A stretch of 46,540 nucleotides of DNA from JAUYMM01 sp049301455 (GCA_049301455.1 JBAQKY010000008.1:1-46540); one strand, 5' to 3'. Shown: positions 7,533-15,156, counted from the first letter of the stretch. Numbers and translations: made by a program. Notes: generated by a model not told the origin, from the sequence alone.

Positions 7533-7853
7533 TCAGCCACTTCTTTCTGCACCATGAGCTATCTCATAAGTACACGATATTACTATTTTGTCACTTTGTT
7601 TCAATTCTGAAGGTAAAGGTGTTGGGCATCCATCGACGTCTCTGATTGTTACATCGAGAGCAACTGTTTCTGTATTTATTAAATATTCATCTACTATTTT
7701 TATAGCCTGTTCTATTCCTTCAGCTTTAGACCGAACATGACAACCTTCACAAGGAGATTTAAGTTTAACATGAGTAACTCCATATTCATTAAACTTAACA
7801 GGGATATTAGTAAAACCACTTCTTACAGTACAAAATATTCTTTTAGTTCTCAC
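7533..7853 (-). CDS. Small Cys-containing protein, unknown function
   Basis: 106 residues, not recognised. Four cysteine sites are seen: IFCTVRSGF, SPCEGCHV (C-x2-C), DGCPTP and VISCTYEI. The fold looks mixed alpha/beta with a central helix (IEQAIKIVDEYLIN). The start codon is GTG (7853), supported by a TATAAT seven bases upstream. No operon partner. Confidence 0.6.
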   Translation of the reverse strand: MRTKRIFCTVRSGFTNIPVKFNEYGVTHVKLKSPCEGCHVRSKAEGIEQAIKIVDEYLINTETVALDVTIRDVDGCPTPLPSELKQSDKIVISCTYEIAHGAERSG

Positions 7854-7860
7854 AGCTGCG

Positions 7861-7866
7861 ATTATA
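7861..7866 (-). promoter_or_regulatory. -10 TATAAT for the GTG-start gene
   Basis: Minus-strand TATAAT (7866-7861) is seven bases from the GTG at 7853. Predicted +1 is at 7854, so the leader is 0-1 nt. No clear -35. Confidence 0.5.
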
Positions 7867-7932
7867 ATACTTTTAATTTAAAAATTCTCTGGGGTAGATT
7901 AGATCAATTATTACTGTTAAAATTACTAATAT

Positions 7933-8910
7933 ATGAGCAAAAAGATAATTGATTCATTTATTAATTCACTCGGAAAAGATAAAAATAATCCAATCATTCT
8001 CTCTGATTTTAAACTTAAAACAAAAAACAAAAATCAACTATTGGCATTTTTCAAACCTGAAGTCTTTTTGGACAAAACTCCTGAGCAGATAGAAAAAATA
8101 ATGAAGTTAGTTTTTGAAAAACTTGAAAAATATGAAGTTTCAGTTGATGGTACTGCCCTATTTCCAGGATCGGTTGTTGGAAAATACCAGATAATGGATA
8201 GACATTATGGAGTTATTAATACTCTTTCAAAAAACGCATCTAAAATTTTAACAAAAGAAGAAAAAGAATTAGTTTTTAACACTTTAGGTATTAAAAACCA
8301 AAACACTAAAATACTTGGTGGACATGAAGCTTTTGAAATTGCAGGAATGGATAAAACATATGACTTTGATCAATATTGGTTGGAAACAAAATCTGCCAAA
8401 GTTAAAAGTGGATTCTATGTTAGAACAATGAAAATTAACAATGAAGAAACAGTAGTTGTTGACGGTTTTCATCCACATCAATTAGCCCATTACACAGAAG
8501 ACAATCGACACTTGGGAGTAATGCTAGTTTCAAGTAATACCCCATGGGCAAAATTAAGAGATGAGATGCTAGGTTTAACCTTCCCTGAAAACGCAGACCC
8601 TAATTCAATTCGTGGTTTTCTATTCAAAAACGCCAAAGATTATGGTTTTGAAAAGGTAGGAATTGATAATAACATCATGCATTTATCTGCTGGCCCAACA
8701 GAGGCACTATTTGAAATTGATAATTTTTTAAACTCCCCTTTTGGAATTGACTTCATTGAAAAAGAAGCCAAACTTGCAGAAGAATTACTTTTGGCAGGTA
8801 TATCAAAAGGAAATGTTAAAAAAGTTTTGACTGACAAAGAACTACATGGTGAATTAGAGCACAAAGACACAGACGAAGCAGTAAAAATAATTAAAAAAAG
8901 ATTCCGTTGA
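7933..8910 (+). CDS. NDPK-like protein with a large internal insertion
   Basis: 325 residues. The ends match nucleoside diphosphate kinase: LLAFFKPEVF (catalytic-type Lys41), then KLRDEMLGLTFPENADPNSIRG (the R, T and R of the nucleotide site) and NNIMHLSAGPTEALFEIDNFL with His250 at the phospho-histidine position. Normal NDPKs have about 140-150 residues. Here about 100 extra residues are inserted between the N-terminal strand and the C-terminal half (including GFHPHQLAHYTEDNRHLGVM), plus a 35-residue N-terminal and a 55-residue C-terminal extension. NDPK moves the gamma-phosphate between NTPs and NDPs. Activity is likely but unproven because the HGSDS loop is HLSAGPT. The start has a TAAAAT box nine bases upstream. 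Confidence 0.7.
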   Translation: MSKKIIDSFINSLGKDKNNPIILSDFKLKTKNKNQLLAFFKPEVFLDKTPEQIEKIMKLVFEKLEKYEVSVDGTALFPGSVVGKYQIMDRHYGVINTLSKNASKILTKEEKELVFNTLGIKNQNTKILGGHEAFEIAGMDKTYDFDQYWLETKSAKVKSGFYVRTMKINNEETVVVDGFHPHQLAHYTEDNRHLGVMLVSSNTPWAKLRDEMLGLTFPENADPNSIRGFLFKNAKDYGFEKVGIDNNIMHLSAGPTEALFEIDNFLNSPFGIDFIEKEAKLAEELLLAGISKGNVKKVLTDKELHGELEHKDTDEAVKIIKKRFR

Positions 8911-8934
8911 ATTCTTAAGAAATTGACGTACAAT
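8907..8934 (+). promoter_or_regulatory. Promoter TTGAAT-N16-TACAAT, leaderless
   Basis: TTGAAT (8907-8912) overlaps the stop of the NDPK-like gene. TACAAT (8929-8934) is followed by exactly six bases and ATG 8941. It decides the start of the next gene against the TTG at 8923. Confidence 0.6.
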
Positions 8935-8940
8935 CTGAAC

Positions 8941-9168
8941 ATGGCAGATGCAACCAAAAAACATAATGCAGTTAGTGAAGCCAAACTTGCGTTAGTACAG
9001 CATATGATAAAAAGCGTTGGTGCACTTGATGAACGAATTGCTGAATTGCAGTTACAGCTTGCGAATGTAAATTTATATATTGCAAAAAACATATTCAGGA
9101 GAGAGATAGGTTTACCTCCAGAACCATTAACAGACGAAGGGCTTCGTGGAAAAGGAAGAAAACTTTAA
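8941..9168 (+). CDS. Small coiled-coil protein, unknown function
   Basis: 75 residues. An Ala/Leu-rich amphipathic helix (SEAKLALVQHMIKSVGALDERIAELQLQLANVN has heptad-like spacing) covers most of the protein, followed by a short basic tail (GLRGKGRKL). No family is recognised. ATG 8941 is chosen for its leaderless promoter. Its stop overlaps the convergent M16 peptidase gene by 4 bp. Confidence 0.65.
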   Translation: MADATKKHNAVSEAKLALVQHMIKSVGALDERIAELQLQLANVNLYIAKNIFRREIGLPPEPLTDEGLRGKGRKL

Positions 9169-10442
9169 TTTAGTAAACCCTTAAACTTCTCATCATTTTC
9201 ATATGGGCCGATGATGGCAAGATTTAGTCTTTCTGGGACAAACAACCTCTTTGCTTCAAAATTAACTTCATCCATAGTCACTTTATCAATCTTTTTAAAC
9301 ACTTCTTCAGGTGTTAAAACTTTTTCTGAAAACAACTCCTGATCACCAAAGAAACTTGAAACATCACTAGTGTCTTCTAAGGCCAAGGCTAAATGACCTT
9401 TTAAAAATTCTTTTGATTTTAAAAGTTCAGCATCTGATATTTTAAGTTTTGGATTACTAATTAATTGATAATGTTGATCAAGCATGACTTTTACAGCTTC
9501 TACTGCCCGTTTTGTATCAAGTCCTGCATATGTTCCCAAGTATCCAATATCTGTATATCTGTCCATTGATGTTCTAATAGAGTATGCAAGTCCACGTCTC
9601 TCACGGACCTCTGTAAACATACGAGATGACATTCCCCCACCTAAGATAGTGGCAAGGAGTGTCTGAGCATATTTATTTTTGTAGTTTTTACCATCTGCAA
9701 CAAATCCCAAAATTACATGGGCTTGCTCTTTCTTTTTATTATGCAATTTAACTCTTGCAGAACTTTGATTGTTTGAAAATGGCATCACTTCATGGGTTTG
9801 GTTTGATTTTGCCAATTTAGAAAAGTATTTCTCAGATAAAGATAAAACTTCTTTTTCAGTAACGCCACCTGCAACAGTTAGAATCATATTGTCTGCGTGG
9901 TAAAAATTATTTCTATAATCTATGAAGTCAGATCTTTTCATTCCACTAACAGTTTTCTCTGTTCCTGCGATATCCATTTCAAGTGTGTTGCCAGAATAGA
10001 CAAGACCTTCAAATACTTCTCCAATATTCATCATTGGAGTATCTTCATACATTCTAATTTCTTCAATAATTGTTCCTTTTTCTCTTTCAATTTCTTTTGC
10101 ATCCAATAATGAATTTAATGTCATATCAGAAAGTAGATCAAAAGCTACTTCAATTTTATCTGCTCTACATTTGATGTAATATTCTGTATATTCCTTTGAT
10201 GTTCCTGCATTTTGTACACCTCCAATTTGGTCAATTTCTTCTGCAATTTGCTTTGCAGTTGGTCTATTTGTAGTTCCTTTGAAAAACATGTGTTCCAAAA
10301 AGTGGCTAATACCAGAATTTATTTTGTTTTCATTTCTTGATCCTGTTTTAACCCAGACTGTTACTGTAACTGATTCCAAAGAAGGCATTGGTATAGTAAT
10401 AACTCTGAGGCCATTTTTTAATACGCTCTTGCTTTGTTGCAT
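9165..10442 (-). CDS. M16 family zinc peptidase (processing-peptidase/PqqL-like)
   Basis: 425 residues, the usual length of a single-chain M16B peptidase. The inverted zinc motif HFLEH is at residues 47-51, and the distal zinc ligand lies in the EIEREKGTIIEEI helix. The C-terminal half has the RERRGLAYSI substrate-binding motif. There is no signal peptide, so it is probably cytoplasmic and degrades short or unfolded peptides. The start (ATG 10442) has an extended -10 exactly six bases upstream. It is divergent from the DUF1003 gene, with 24 bp between starts. Confidence 0.93.
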   Translation of the reverse strand: MQQSKSVLKNGLRVITIPMPSLESVTVTVWVKTGSRNENKINSGISHFLEHMFFKGTTNRPTAKQIAEEIDQIGGVQNAGTSKEYTEYYIKCRADKIEVAFDLLSDMTLNSLLDAKEIEREKGTIIEEIRMYEDTPMMNIGEVFEGLVYSGNTLEMDIAGTEKTVSGMKRSDFIDYRNNFYHADNMILTVAGGVTEKEVLSLSEKYFSKLAKSNQTHEVMPFSNNQSSARVKLHNKKKEQAHVILGFVADGKNYKNKYAQTLLATILGGGMSSRMFTEVRERRGLAYSIRTSMDRYTDIGYLGTYAGLDTKRAVEAVKVMLDQHYQLISNPKLKISDAELLKSKEFLKGHLALALEDTSDVSSFFGDQELFSEKVLTPEEVFKKIDKVTMDEVNFEAKRLFVPERLNLAIIGPYENDEKFKGLLN

Positions 10443-10448
10443 GTTTTT

Positions 10449-10457
10449 ATTCTAACA
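10449..10457 (-). promoter_or_regulatory. Extended -10 (TGT-TAGAAT), leaderless, M16 peptidase
   Basis: Minus-strand TGTTAGAAT (10457-10449) is followed by six bases (AAAAAC) and ATG 10442. On the plus strand TAACAT (10453-10458) lies eight bases before ATG 10467 and may serve the divergent DUF1003 gene, so the two promoters overlap. Confidence 0.6.
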
Positions 10458-10466
10458 TATTAATTA

Positions 10467-11000
10467 ATGGCAACTATCATCCAATCTTTTGAAGCAAAGG
10501 AGATGCGTAAAAGACCCTTCATTATCAAGATGGCAGACAGACTCACTTCTTTTTTTGGCAGTGTTTGGTTTTTAACTTTTAATTTAGGTCTTTTTCTATT
10601 CTGGATAATTGCAAATTTGGGCTATATAAATGGGATTGAGATATTTGATCCTTTTCCATTCTTCTTTTTAACTACGGGTGTATCACTTGAAGCTATCATG
10701 CTAACCATTGTTGTTTTAGTTTCCCAACAAAGACAATCTCAAGTAGGGAAAATTAGAGAAGAACTGGATATGCAAGTTAACCAAATTGCAGAAAAAGAAA
10801 TAACTAAAGCTTTAATAATTTTAAAACAGATTGCAGAAAAACAAGGAATTAAACTTGAAGGTGACAAAGAATTAGATGAGATGATTAAAGGAATTGAAGT
10901 TGGTTACATTGAAAGAAAACTAGAAGAACAACTAACAGGCACAAAACAAAACATAATTAGAGATGTTGTTGATGAAGTAGAAAGTAAATTCAAGAAATAG
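10467..11000 (+). CDS. DUF1003 family membrane protein
   Basis: 177 residues. Two TM helices (FGSVWFLTFNLGLFLFWIIAN and FFFLTTGVSLEAIMLTIVVLV) frame the family motif FDPFPF; QQRQ follows, then a long charged coiled coil (about 95-177). This matches DUF1003, a family of cytoplasmic-membrane proteins without a settled function. The tail faces the cytoplasm if the usual topology holds. The 3' end overlaps the convergent AAA-winged-helix gene by 11 bp. Confidence 0.82.
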   Translation: MATIIQSFEAKEMRKRPFIIKMADRLTSFFGSVWFLTFNLGLFLFWIIANLGYINGIEIFDPFPFFFLTTGVSLEAIMLTIVVLVSQQRQSQVGKIREELDMQVNQIAEKEITKALIILKQIAEKQGIKLEGDKELDEMIKGIEVGYIERKLEEQLTGTKQNIIRDVVDEVESKFKK

Positions 11001-12183
11001 ATAGTCTATATCCCCTACCTCTTAAAGTTTCTAGGTTTGCCTTTGATCCTATTAGTTTCTTTCTTAATCTACTTATTATTTGGTCCAGTGCATGGTCAGA
11101 AATATCACCTAATGCATTTTCTCCCCACAATTTTTCAATTATTTCATCTCTTGCGCAAATTTTATTTAAATTGGCATTTAATATTTGTAATATTTTATGT
11201 TCACTTGCAGTTAAATTTTGATTTATATCTATATCCCCAACTGAATCACTAGACTGTTTAGTTTTTTGGGTCTCTTTTAATTTAATATAGTTTTCAAATA
11301 CAGCACAAACAAATTTACCATCACTTTTTAACACTCCACAATCAACCAACTTTTGATTATTCGATGTTATTTTATAGACATCATTGTATAAACTATCAAA
11401 GTTGTAGTTAAGACTTGGAGAAATTGCAGGATTTTTAATTATTTCATCAATATCCAAACCTTCAGAATATGCCTCTACCAACCTTTTGATGCAAAAGGAA
11501 TAACCTCCAGAAACATCTATAATCATTTTTTTAGTTTCACTATCAATTTCAATCTCTGCCATTTTACATGTTGAATCTAAAAACCATTTTGATTCATGCA
11601 CCTCAAACGGTTTAAAATGAATGACTTTTTCTGAAATTAACCTACCTAGATCCCCGTATAAACTTATAGCCTCAGTTTTATCAATTTCATTATCAAATGC
11701 GAATACATAACTTACATTTTGAGAGTTATTAGTATAAATTGCCCAAAGTAGATCAAAAATGTCTTTTTGACCAAAGAAACGTAATTTTTCAAAGTTATCA
11801 ATAATAATTATTATTTTCTTGCCTTCACTCTTTAATTTTTTAAAATACTCTTGAAGTCTATTAGTCAAAGACGCTCCATCAAGATCTTTGAATGGATCAA
11901 GACCAATTAATCTTCCAAATAAATATTTAACTGCAGAATTTGTAGTTTTTTCAGACAACAAATCAAGGTTTGAGAGATAAATTGAAGTATTTTTAATACC
12001 TCTTTCCTTATAAATATCAGTTTGAAATGACTCAATCAGACGAAATGATAATGATTTGCCAAACCTCTTTGGCCCAACGACCTGAAGGCTTTGCCCTTTT
12101 TCGCTTGCTTTAAAAATGTCATCAAGCATTTCATTACGAAACCCTTTTGGGATATCTGTAAATGGTGCATAAAACAAACTCAT
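10990..12183 (-). CDS. AAA ATPase with C-terminal OmpR-type winged helix
   Basis: 397 residues. An N-terminal P-loop ATPase has Walker A VVGPKRFGKS (about 37-46) and Walker B KIIIIIDNFEKL (about 118-129), with an ATPase_2/STAND-like layout. After a helical linker, the C-terminal 80 residues form an OmpR/PhoB-type DNA-binding domain (LTASEHKILQIL, ARDEIIEKLWG, DQIISRLRKKL, GRGYRLS). This puts an NTP-driven switch before the DNA-binding domain instead of a receiver domain. It is probably a transcription regulator; the signal is unknown. ATG 12183 has an extended -10 eight bases upstream. Confidence 0.85.
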   Translation of the reverse strand: MSLFYAPFTDIPKGFRNEMLDDIFKASEKGQSLQVVGPKRFGKSLSFRLIESFQTDIYKERGIKNTSIYLSNLDLLSEKTTNSAVKYLFGRLIGLDPFKDLDGASLTNRLQEYFKKLKSEGKKIIIIIDNFEKLRFFGQKDIFDLLWAIYTNNSQNVSYVFAFDNEIDKTEAISLYGDLGRLISEKVIHFKPFEVHESKWFLDSTCKMAEIEIDSETKKMIIDVSGGYSFCIKRLVEAYSEGLDIDEIIKNPAISPSLNYNFDSLYNDVYKITSNNQKLVDCGVLKSDGKFVCAVFENYIKLKETQKTKQSSDSVGDIDINQNLTASEHKILQILNANLNKICARDEIIEKLWGENALGDISDHALDQIISRLRKKLIGSKANLETLRGRGYRLSIS

Positions 12184-12191
12184 ACCTCACA

Positions 12192-12200
12192 ATTATATCA
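12192..12200 (-). promoter_or_regulatory. Extended -10 (TGA-TATAAT) of the AAA-winged-helix gene
   Basis: Minus-strand TGATATAAT (12200-12192) is eight bases from ATG 12183, giving a leader of about 2 nt. The GTGAGG just before the ATG is only one base away and cannot act as a Shine-Dalgarno. Confidence 0.55.
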
Positions 12201-12306
12201 CAAAATAAAAATAATCATAATTTGGGAGATAAAAATAATTAAAATATCAAGCTAAAAGAATGTGTTTGGTTATACTTGTTTTTTAGTAAATTATTTTTAT
12301 AAAAAT

Positions 12307-12522
12307 ATGGCACAACCAGATAGAGGAAAAGATAAATTGGTTTCAGATTCAAATGTAGGAGACATAATTACCTTAATCACACGCGCGCGAGCTGTAATCT
12401 TAACCAGAAAACCAACGGACGACCCAAGAGGTTTTGTCGATTTTACATATTGCCATTCAGGTACTAATCCAGAATTCTGTAAAACCTGTGATGAACGTGC
12501 AAAATGTCCTTTATTTAAATAA
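12307..12522 (+). CDS. Small Cys-rich protein A
   Basis: 71 residues from ATG 12307; a GTG at 12262 would add 15 unlikely residues. The C-terminus holds YCHSG....FCKTCDERAKC (C, then C-x2-C-x5-C), which fits a small zinc knuckle. No family recognised. The next gene starts 3 nt after the stop and also has clustered cysteines, so the two are probably an operon and may work together. Confidence 0.6.
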   Translation: MAQPDRGKDKLVSDSNVGDIITLITRARAVILTRKPTDDPRGFVDFTYCHSGTNPEFCKTCDERAKCPLFK

Positions 12523-12525
12523 AAT

Positions 12526-12744
12526 ATGGCAGAAATTATTGGTCAAACAAAATCGGGAGCATATATTCTTCAAACTGGGTGGGCAAACCCTAGTTTAGTT
12601 TTAAGTAGTGTATGCACTAATTGTGTTTTCTTTAAAACTCACTGCGAAGGAATGGTAAATTACCCACAAGGTCTAGATACCGCAAAATTAAAAACTCGAG
12701 ATGAACAAGAGGCAAAAAGCCTAGCTGACAAAGCTCCTTGTTGA
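12526..12744 (+). CDS. Small Cys-rich protein B
   Basis: 72 residues. It carries SVCTNCVFFKTHC (C-x2-C-x6-C) and a terminal Cys. Not recognised. It begins GQTKSGAYILQTGW, perhaps a small beta-hairpin. It lies 3 nt downstream of protein A with no Shine-Dalgarno. Its TGA stop touches the degenerate argS 3'-end copy on the other strand. Confidence 0.58.
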   Translation: MAEIIGQTKSGAYILQTGWANPSLVLSSVCTNCVFFKTHCEGMVNYPQGLDTAKLKTRDEQEAKSLADKAPC

Positions 12745-12745
12745 T

Positions 12746-12830
12746 TTACATCCTCTCAGGAGCCTCTATTCCCAACAATTTCAATCCATTTTTTAAGATT
12801 TGATATGTTCTATTCGAAAGAAAATTTAGA
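12746..12830 (-). pseudogene. Duplicated, truncated argS 3' end
   Basis: On the minus strand this stretch reads ...QILKNGLKLLGIEAPERM-stop. The end of argS reads ...QVLKNGLKLLGIDSPERM-stop. The DNA of 12745-12798 matches 13263-13316 at 51 of 54 positions; similarity then fades over about 30 bp. No upstream argS sequence and no start remain, so this is a fragment, 518 bp from the functional end and in the same orientation. The two copies behave as a direct repeat. Confidence 0.8.
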
Positions 12831-12837
12831 CAAAAAC

Positions 12838-12865
12838 TTGACAAATTTAACTATGGGTATACAAT
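12838..12865 (+). promoter_or_regulatory. Promoter TTGACA-N16-TACAAT of the 44-residue peptide gene
   Basis: TTGACA at 12838-12843 and TACAAT at 12860-12865; expected +1 about 12872. Unlike its neighbours the transcript would have a leader of about 19 nt containing a full Shine-Dalgarno. Confidence 0.6.
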
Positions 12866-12874
12866 TTGCTACAG

Positions 12875-12881
12875 GGAGGTG
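12875..12881 (+). promoter_or_regulatory. Strong Shine-Dalgarno GGAGGTG
   Basis: GGAGGTG (12875-12881) lies 9 bases before ATG 12891. It is the only full-length Shine-Dalgarno that I see in front of a gene in the window and it decides this start. Confidence 0.65.
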
Positions 12882-12890
12882 AATTAATAA

Positions 12891-13025
12891 ATGATAGAAA
12901 AAGTAATTCTTAGCACTAAACCTGGTCCTAATGGAGGTATTGTTGTTGTCATCGATAGTCCAAAGCCAGCACCAAAGCCAGAACCAAAGCCAGCACCAAA
13001 GCCAAAAGACCAAAAACCAAGCTAA
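12891..13025 (+). CDS. 44-residue Lys/Pro-repeat peptide
   Basis: The ORF encodes MIEKVILSTKPGPNGG, a short hydrophobic strand (IVVVID) and a tail of alternating Lys-Pro units (PKPAPKPEPKPAPKPK). It has a near-consensus promoter, a perfect Shine-Dalgarno and a clean stop, so it is probably expressed despite its size. No family is recognised. The Lys/Pro tail resembles cell-wall-spanning or extended linkers, but there is no signal peptide. It sits in the segment bounded by the argS 3'-end copies and may be part of inserted DNA. Confidence 0.6.
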   Translation: MIEKVILSTKPGPNGGIVVVIDSPKPAPKPEPKPAPKPKDQKPS

Positions 13026-13055
13026 TAAAACACTGAAGTCAATTAAAATATATTT

Positions 13056-13121
13056 ATGAAGACTGTTCGAATATATTATATTTTAGTACTTTTGTTTGTA
13101 CAATGTTGTTTTAAAAGTTAG
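13056..13121 (+). CDS. Possible 21-residue hydrophobic peptide
   Basis: MKTVRIYYILVLLFVQCCFKS: a positively charged start, hydrophobic core and two cysteines, like a lipoprotein signal or a tiny membrane peptide. TAAAAT (13044-13049) lies exactly six bases before the ATG, the leaderless pattern used by the larger genes here. It could be a decayed gene start. The remaining 13122-13263 shows no convincing gene. Confidence 0.3.
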   Translation: MKTVRIYYILVLLFVQCCFKS

Positions 13122-13263
13122 TAAGAATTTTGAGATCGAAGCCAAAGCATGGCGATGATTTGATGGCAAAATATAATCTATACATAATGCAAAAGGAAAC
13201 TTTTTTAGCAGCAGAGGGAGTTTTTTCATAAAACAACAGTGAGATTAGAGGATTTCCTGTCTT

Positions 13264-15081
13264 TTACATCCTCTCAGGTGAATCTATTCCCAACAATTTC
13301 AATCCATTTTTTAAGACTTGGGCTGTTCCTTTTGAAAGTAACAATCTAAATTCTTCTTCTTCACTACCGACTATTTTATGTTTATTGTAAAGCGTATTAA
13401 ATTTTGAAGCTAAATCATATAAATAATTGCAAAGAATGTTAGGTGAGTAACTTTTTGCTGCAGTTACTATAATCTCTTGGAATTGGGCTAATTTACGTAA
13501 AATTGCAGTTTCTTCATCATTTAATGTTATTTCTTCAATTTTTAAATTTTTAGTAACTTTTCCTTTAGCAACTAGGCTATTTATCCTTGCAACTGTGTAT
13601 TGGATGTATGGAGATGAATTTCCATCCATGGAAAACATACTATCCCAATCAAAATTGATGTTTGTCATTGGTTGATGGGAAAGATCAAAATATTTAATTG
13701 CACCAATTCCTACCTGTTTGGCAGTTTCGTCATCTGTATTACCTAATTTTTTAGCCCTTTCAATTGCTTCAACCAAAACTTCATCAAGTTTTACAGTCTT
13801 ACCTGCTCTAGTTGACATCTTCTTGCCATCTAAAAGAAATAACCCATGCCCAACATGGACTCTTTGTCCTTCTTTGTACCAGCCTAATATTTTTTCTATT
13901 TCATATAACTGTTTAAAATAAAGACTTTGTTCACTACCTACTTCATTAATTACAATTTCAGGATTATATTTTTCAAGTCTGTATTTATCAGTTGCTAAAT
14001 CACGAGTTGAATAAAGTGTTGTTCCATCTTTTTTAAGAATCATTAATGGTGGATATTTTTCATCAGCGAAGAAAACTAACTTTGCACCATCCTCACCTTC
14101 CTTTAATAGTTTGTTTTCTTCAAGTTCCTTGATAACACCTGCCATTCTAGATTCAAAAAATGATTCTCCAAGCCCACGGCCATTATTAAATGATTCATCA
14201 AACTTAATACCTAATAAATCATATATCTTTTGAAATTCTACCCATGACCAATCAACACATTTTTGCCACAATCTTTTTGTCTCAGTGTCACCATCTTCTA
14301 ATTTTTTAAACCAAAGACGTGCTTCATCATCAAGTTTTGGATCTACTTTTGATTCTTCATGGTATTTAACATATAAATTCACTAATTCGTTGACAGGAGA
14401 TTCTGATTTTTCAATATCTTCCTCATTTCCCCACTTTTTAATAGCACAGATTACTTTTCCAAATTGTGTTCCCCAATCTCCTAAATGATTATCTCTCATT
14501 ACTTTATAACCCAAGCTTTCCATTAAAGATGCAACACTATCTCCAATAACTGTAGATCTTAAATGACCAACACCAAATGGTTTGGCAATATTTGGTGAAG
14601 AATATTCAACAATTGCAAGTTTCCCTTCTCCTAAATTACTTTTTCCATAGTTCTCTTTTGCAGTATCAATAGCTATCAAATTATTAACTAATACATCATT
14701 TTTAAACCAAAAATTGATAAATCCCGGACCAGCGACTTCAACCTTATCAAAAATATCGCTATCTATTTTACTGACAATTTTTTCAGCAAGTTCTCGCGGA
14801 TTTTTGGCTACGCTTGCCCAGATTGCTCCTAAGTTTGATCCGTTTGGGACATGTGATTCAATGCTTTGTGCAAACATTCTGTATTGCACTAATGCAATAT
14901 TTGTTGAATAATCTCCAAATATTTGATTTGAAGAGAAATCGACTTCTATCTGATTTTCACTTAGACAATCAACGACATCAACCTTATTTTTTTTAAATAA
15001 AAGAATAAGATCGTTATTCTCAAAGATTACATTTGTTGCAGCCTTTGCAACTGATTTAGCTATTAATTGTTTATAATCCAT
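13264..15081 (-). CDS. argS: Arginyl-tRNA synthetase
   Basis: 605 residues, class I. The N-terminal additional domain is followed by the HIGH-like signature (SPNIAKPFGVGHLRST), the Rossmann fold, the KMSKS-like DGKKMSTRAGKTV loop, and a DALR anticodon-binding domain ending LGIDSPERM. It charges tRNA-Arg and is essential. The first 70 residues include a slightly extended N-domain (SNLGAIWASVAKNPRELA). ATG 15081 has a TAGATT box nine bases upstream. A fragment of its 3' end is repeated 518 bp downstream. Confidence 0.97.
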   Translation of the reverse strand: MDYKQLIAKSVAKAATNVIFENNDLILLFKKNKVDVVDCLSENQIEVDFSSNQIFGDYSTNIALVQYRMFAQSIESHVPNGSNLGAIWASVAKNPRELAEKIVSKIDSDIFDKVEVAGPGFINFWFKNDVLVNNLIAIDTAKENYGKSNLGEGKLAIVEYSSPNIAKPFGVGHLRSTVIGDSVASLMESLGYKVMRDNHLGDWGTQFGKVICAIKKWGNEEDIEKSESPVNELVNLYVKYHEESKVDPKLDDEARLWFKKLEDGDTETKRLWQKCVDWSWVEFQKIYDLLGIKFDESFNNGRGLGESFFESRMAGVIKELEENKLLKEGEDGAKLVFFADEKYPPLMILKKDGTTLYSTRDLATDKYRLEKYNPEIVINEVGSEQSLYFKQLYEIEKILGWYKEGQRVHVGHGLFLLDGKKMSTRAGKTVKLDEVLVEAIERAKKLGNTDDETAKQVGIGAIKYFDLSHQPMTNINFDWDSMFSMDGNSSPYIQYTVARINSLVAKGKVTKNLKIEEITLNDEETAILRKLAQFQEIIVTAAKSYSPNILCNYLYDLASKFNTLYNKHKIVGSEEEEFRLLLSKGTAQVLKNGLKLLGIDSPERM

Positions 15082-15156
15082 ACGCTTGACAATCTAGAAT
15101 TTAAAATTACTATTACAATTATATATCAAAAATCTGCAAAAATTTGACAAAAGGAG

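Noticed and set aside
8923..8940. TTG start for the coiled-coil protein
   Set aside because: The -10 box TACAAT lies inside this stretch, so it should not be transcribed.
12810..13013. 67-residue minus-strand frame rich in Trp/Leu (WLWCWLWFWLW)
   Set aside because: It is the mirror of the Lys-Pro repeat of the plus-strand peptide gene.
12961..13019. Tandem DNA repeat (CCAAAGCCAGCA type) as a VNTR
   Set aside because: It is better explained as the codons of the Lys-Pro repeat of a well-signalled small gene.
15150..15156. AAAGGAG as Shine-Dalgarno of the gene at 15170
   Set aside because: It lies 13 bases from the ATG and upstream of the likely -10 TAAAAT; too distant to decide translation.
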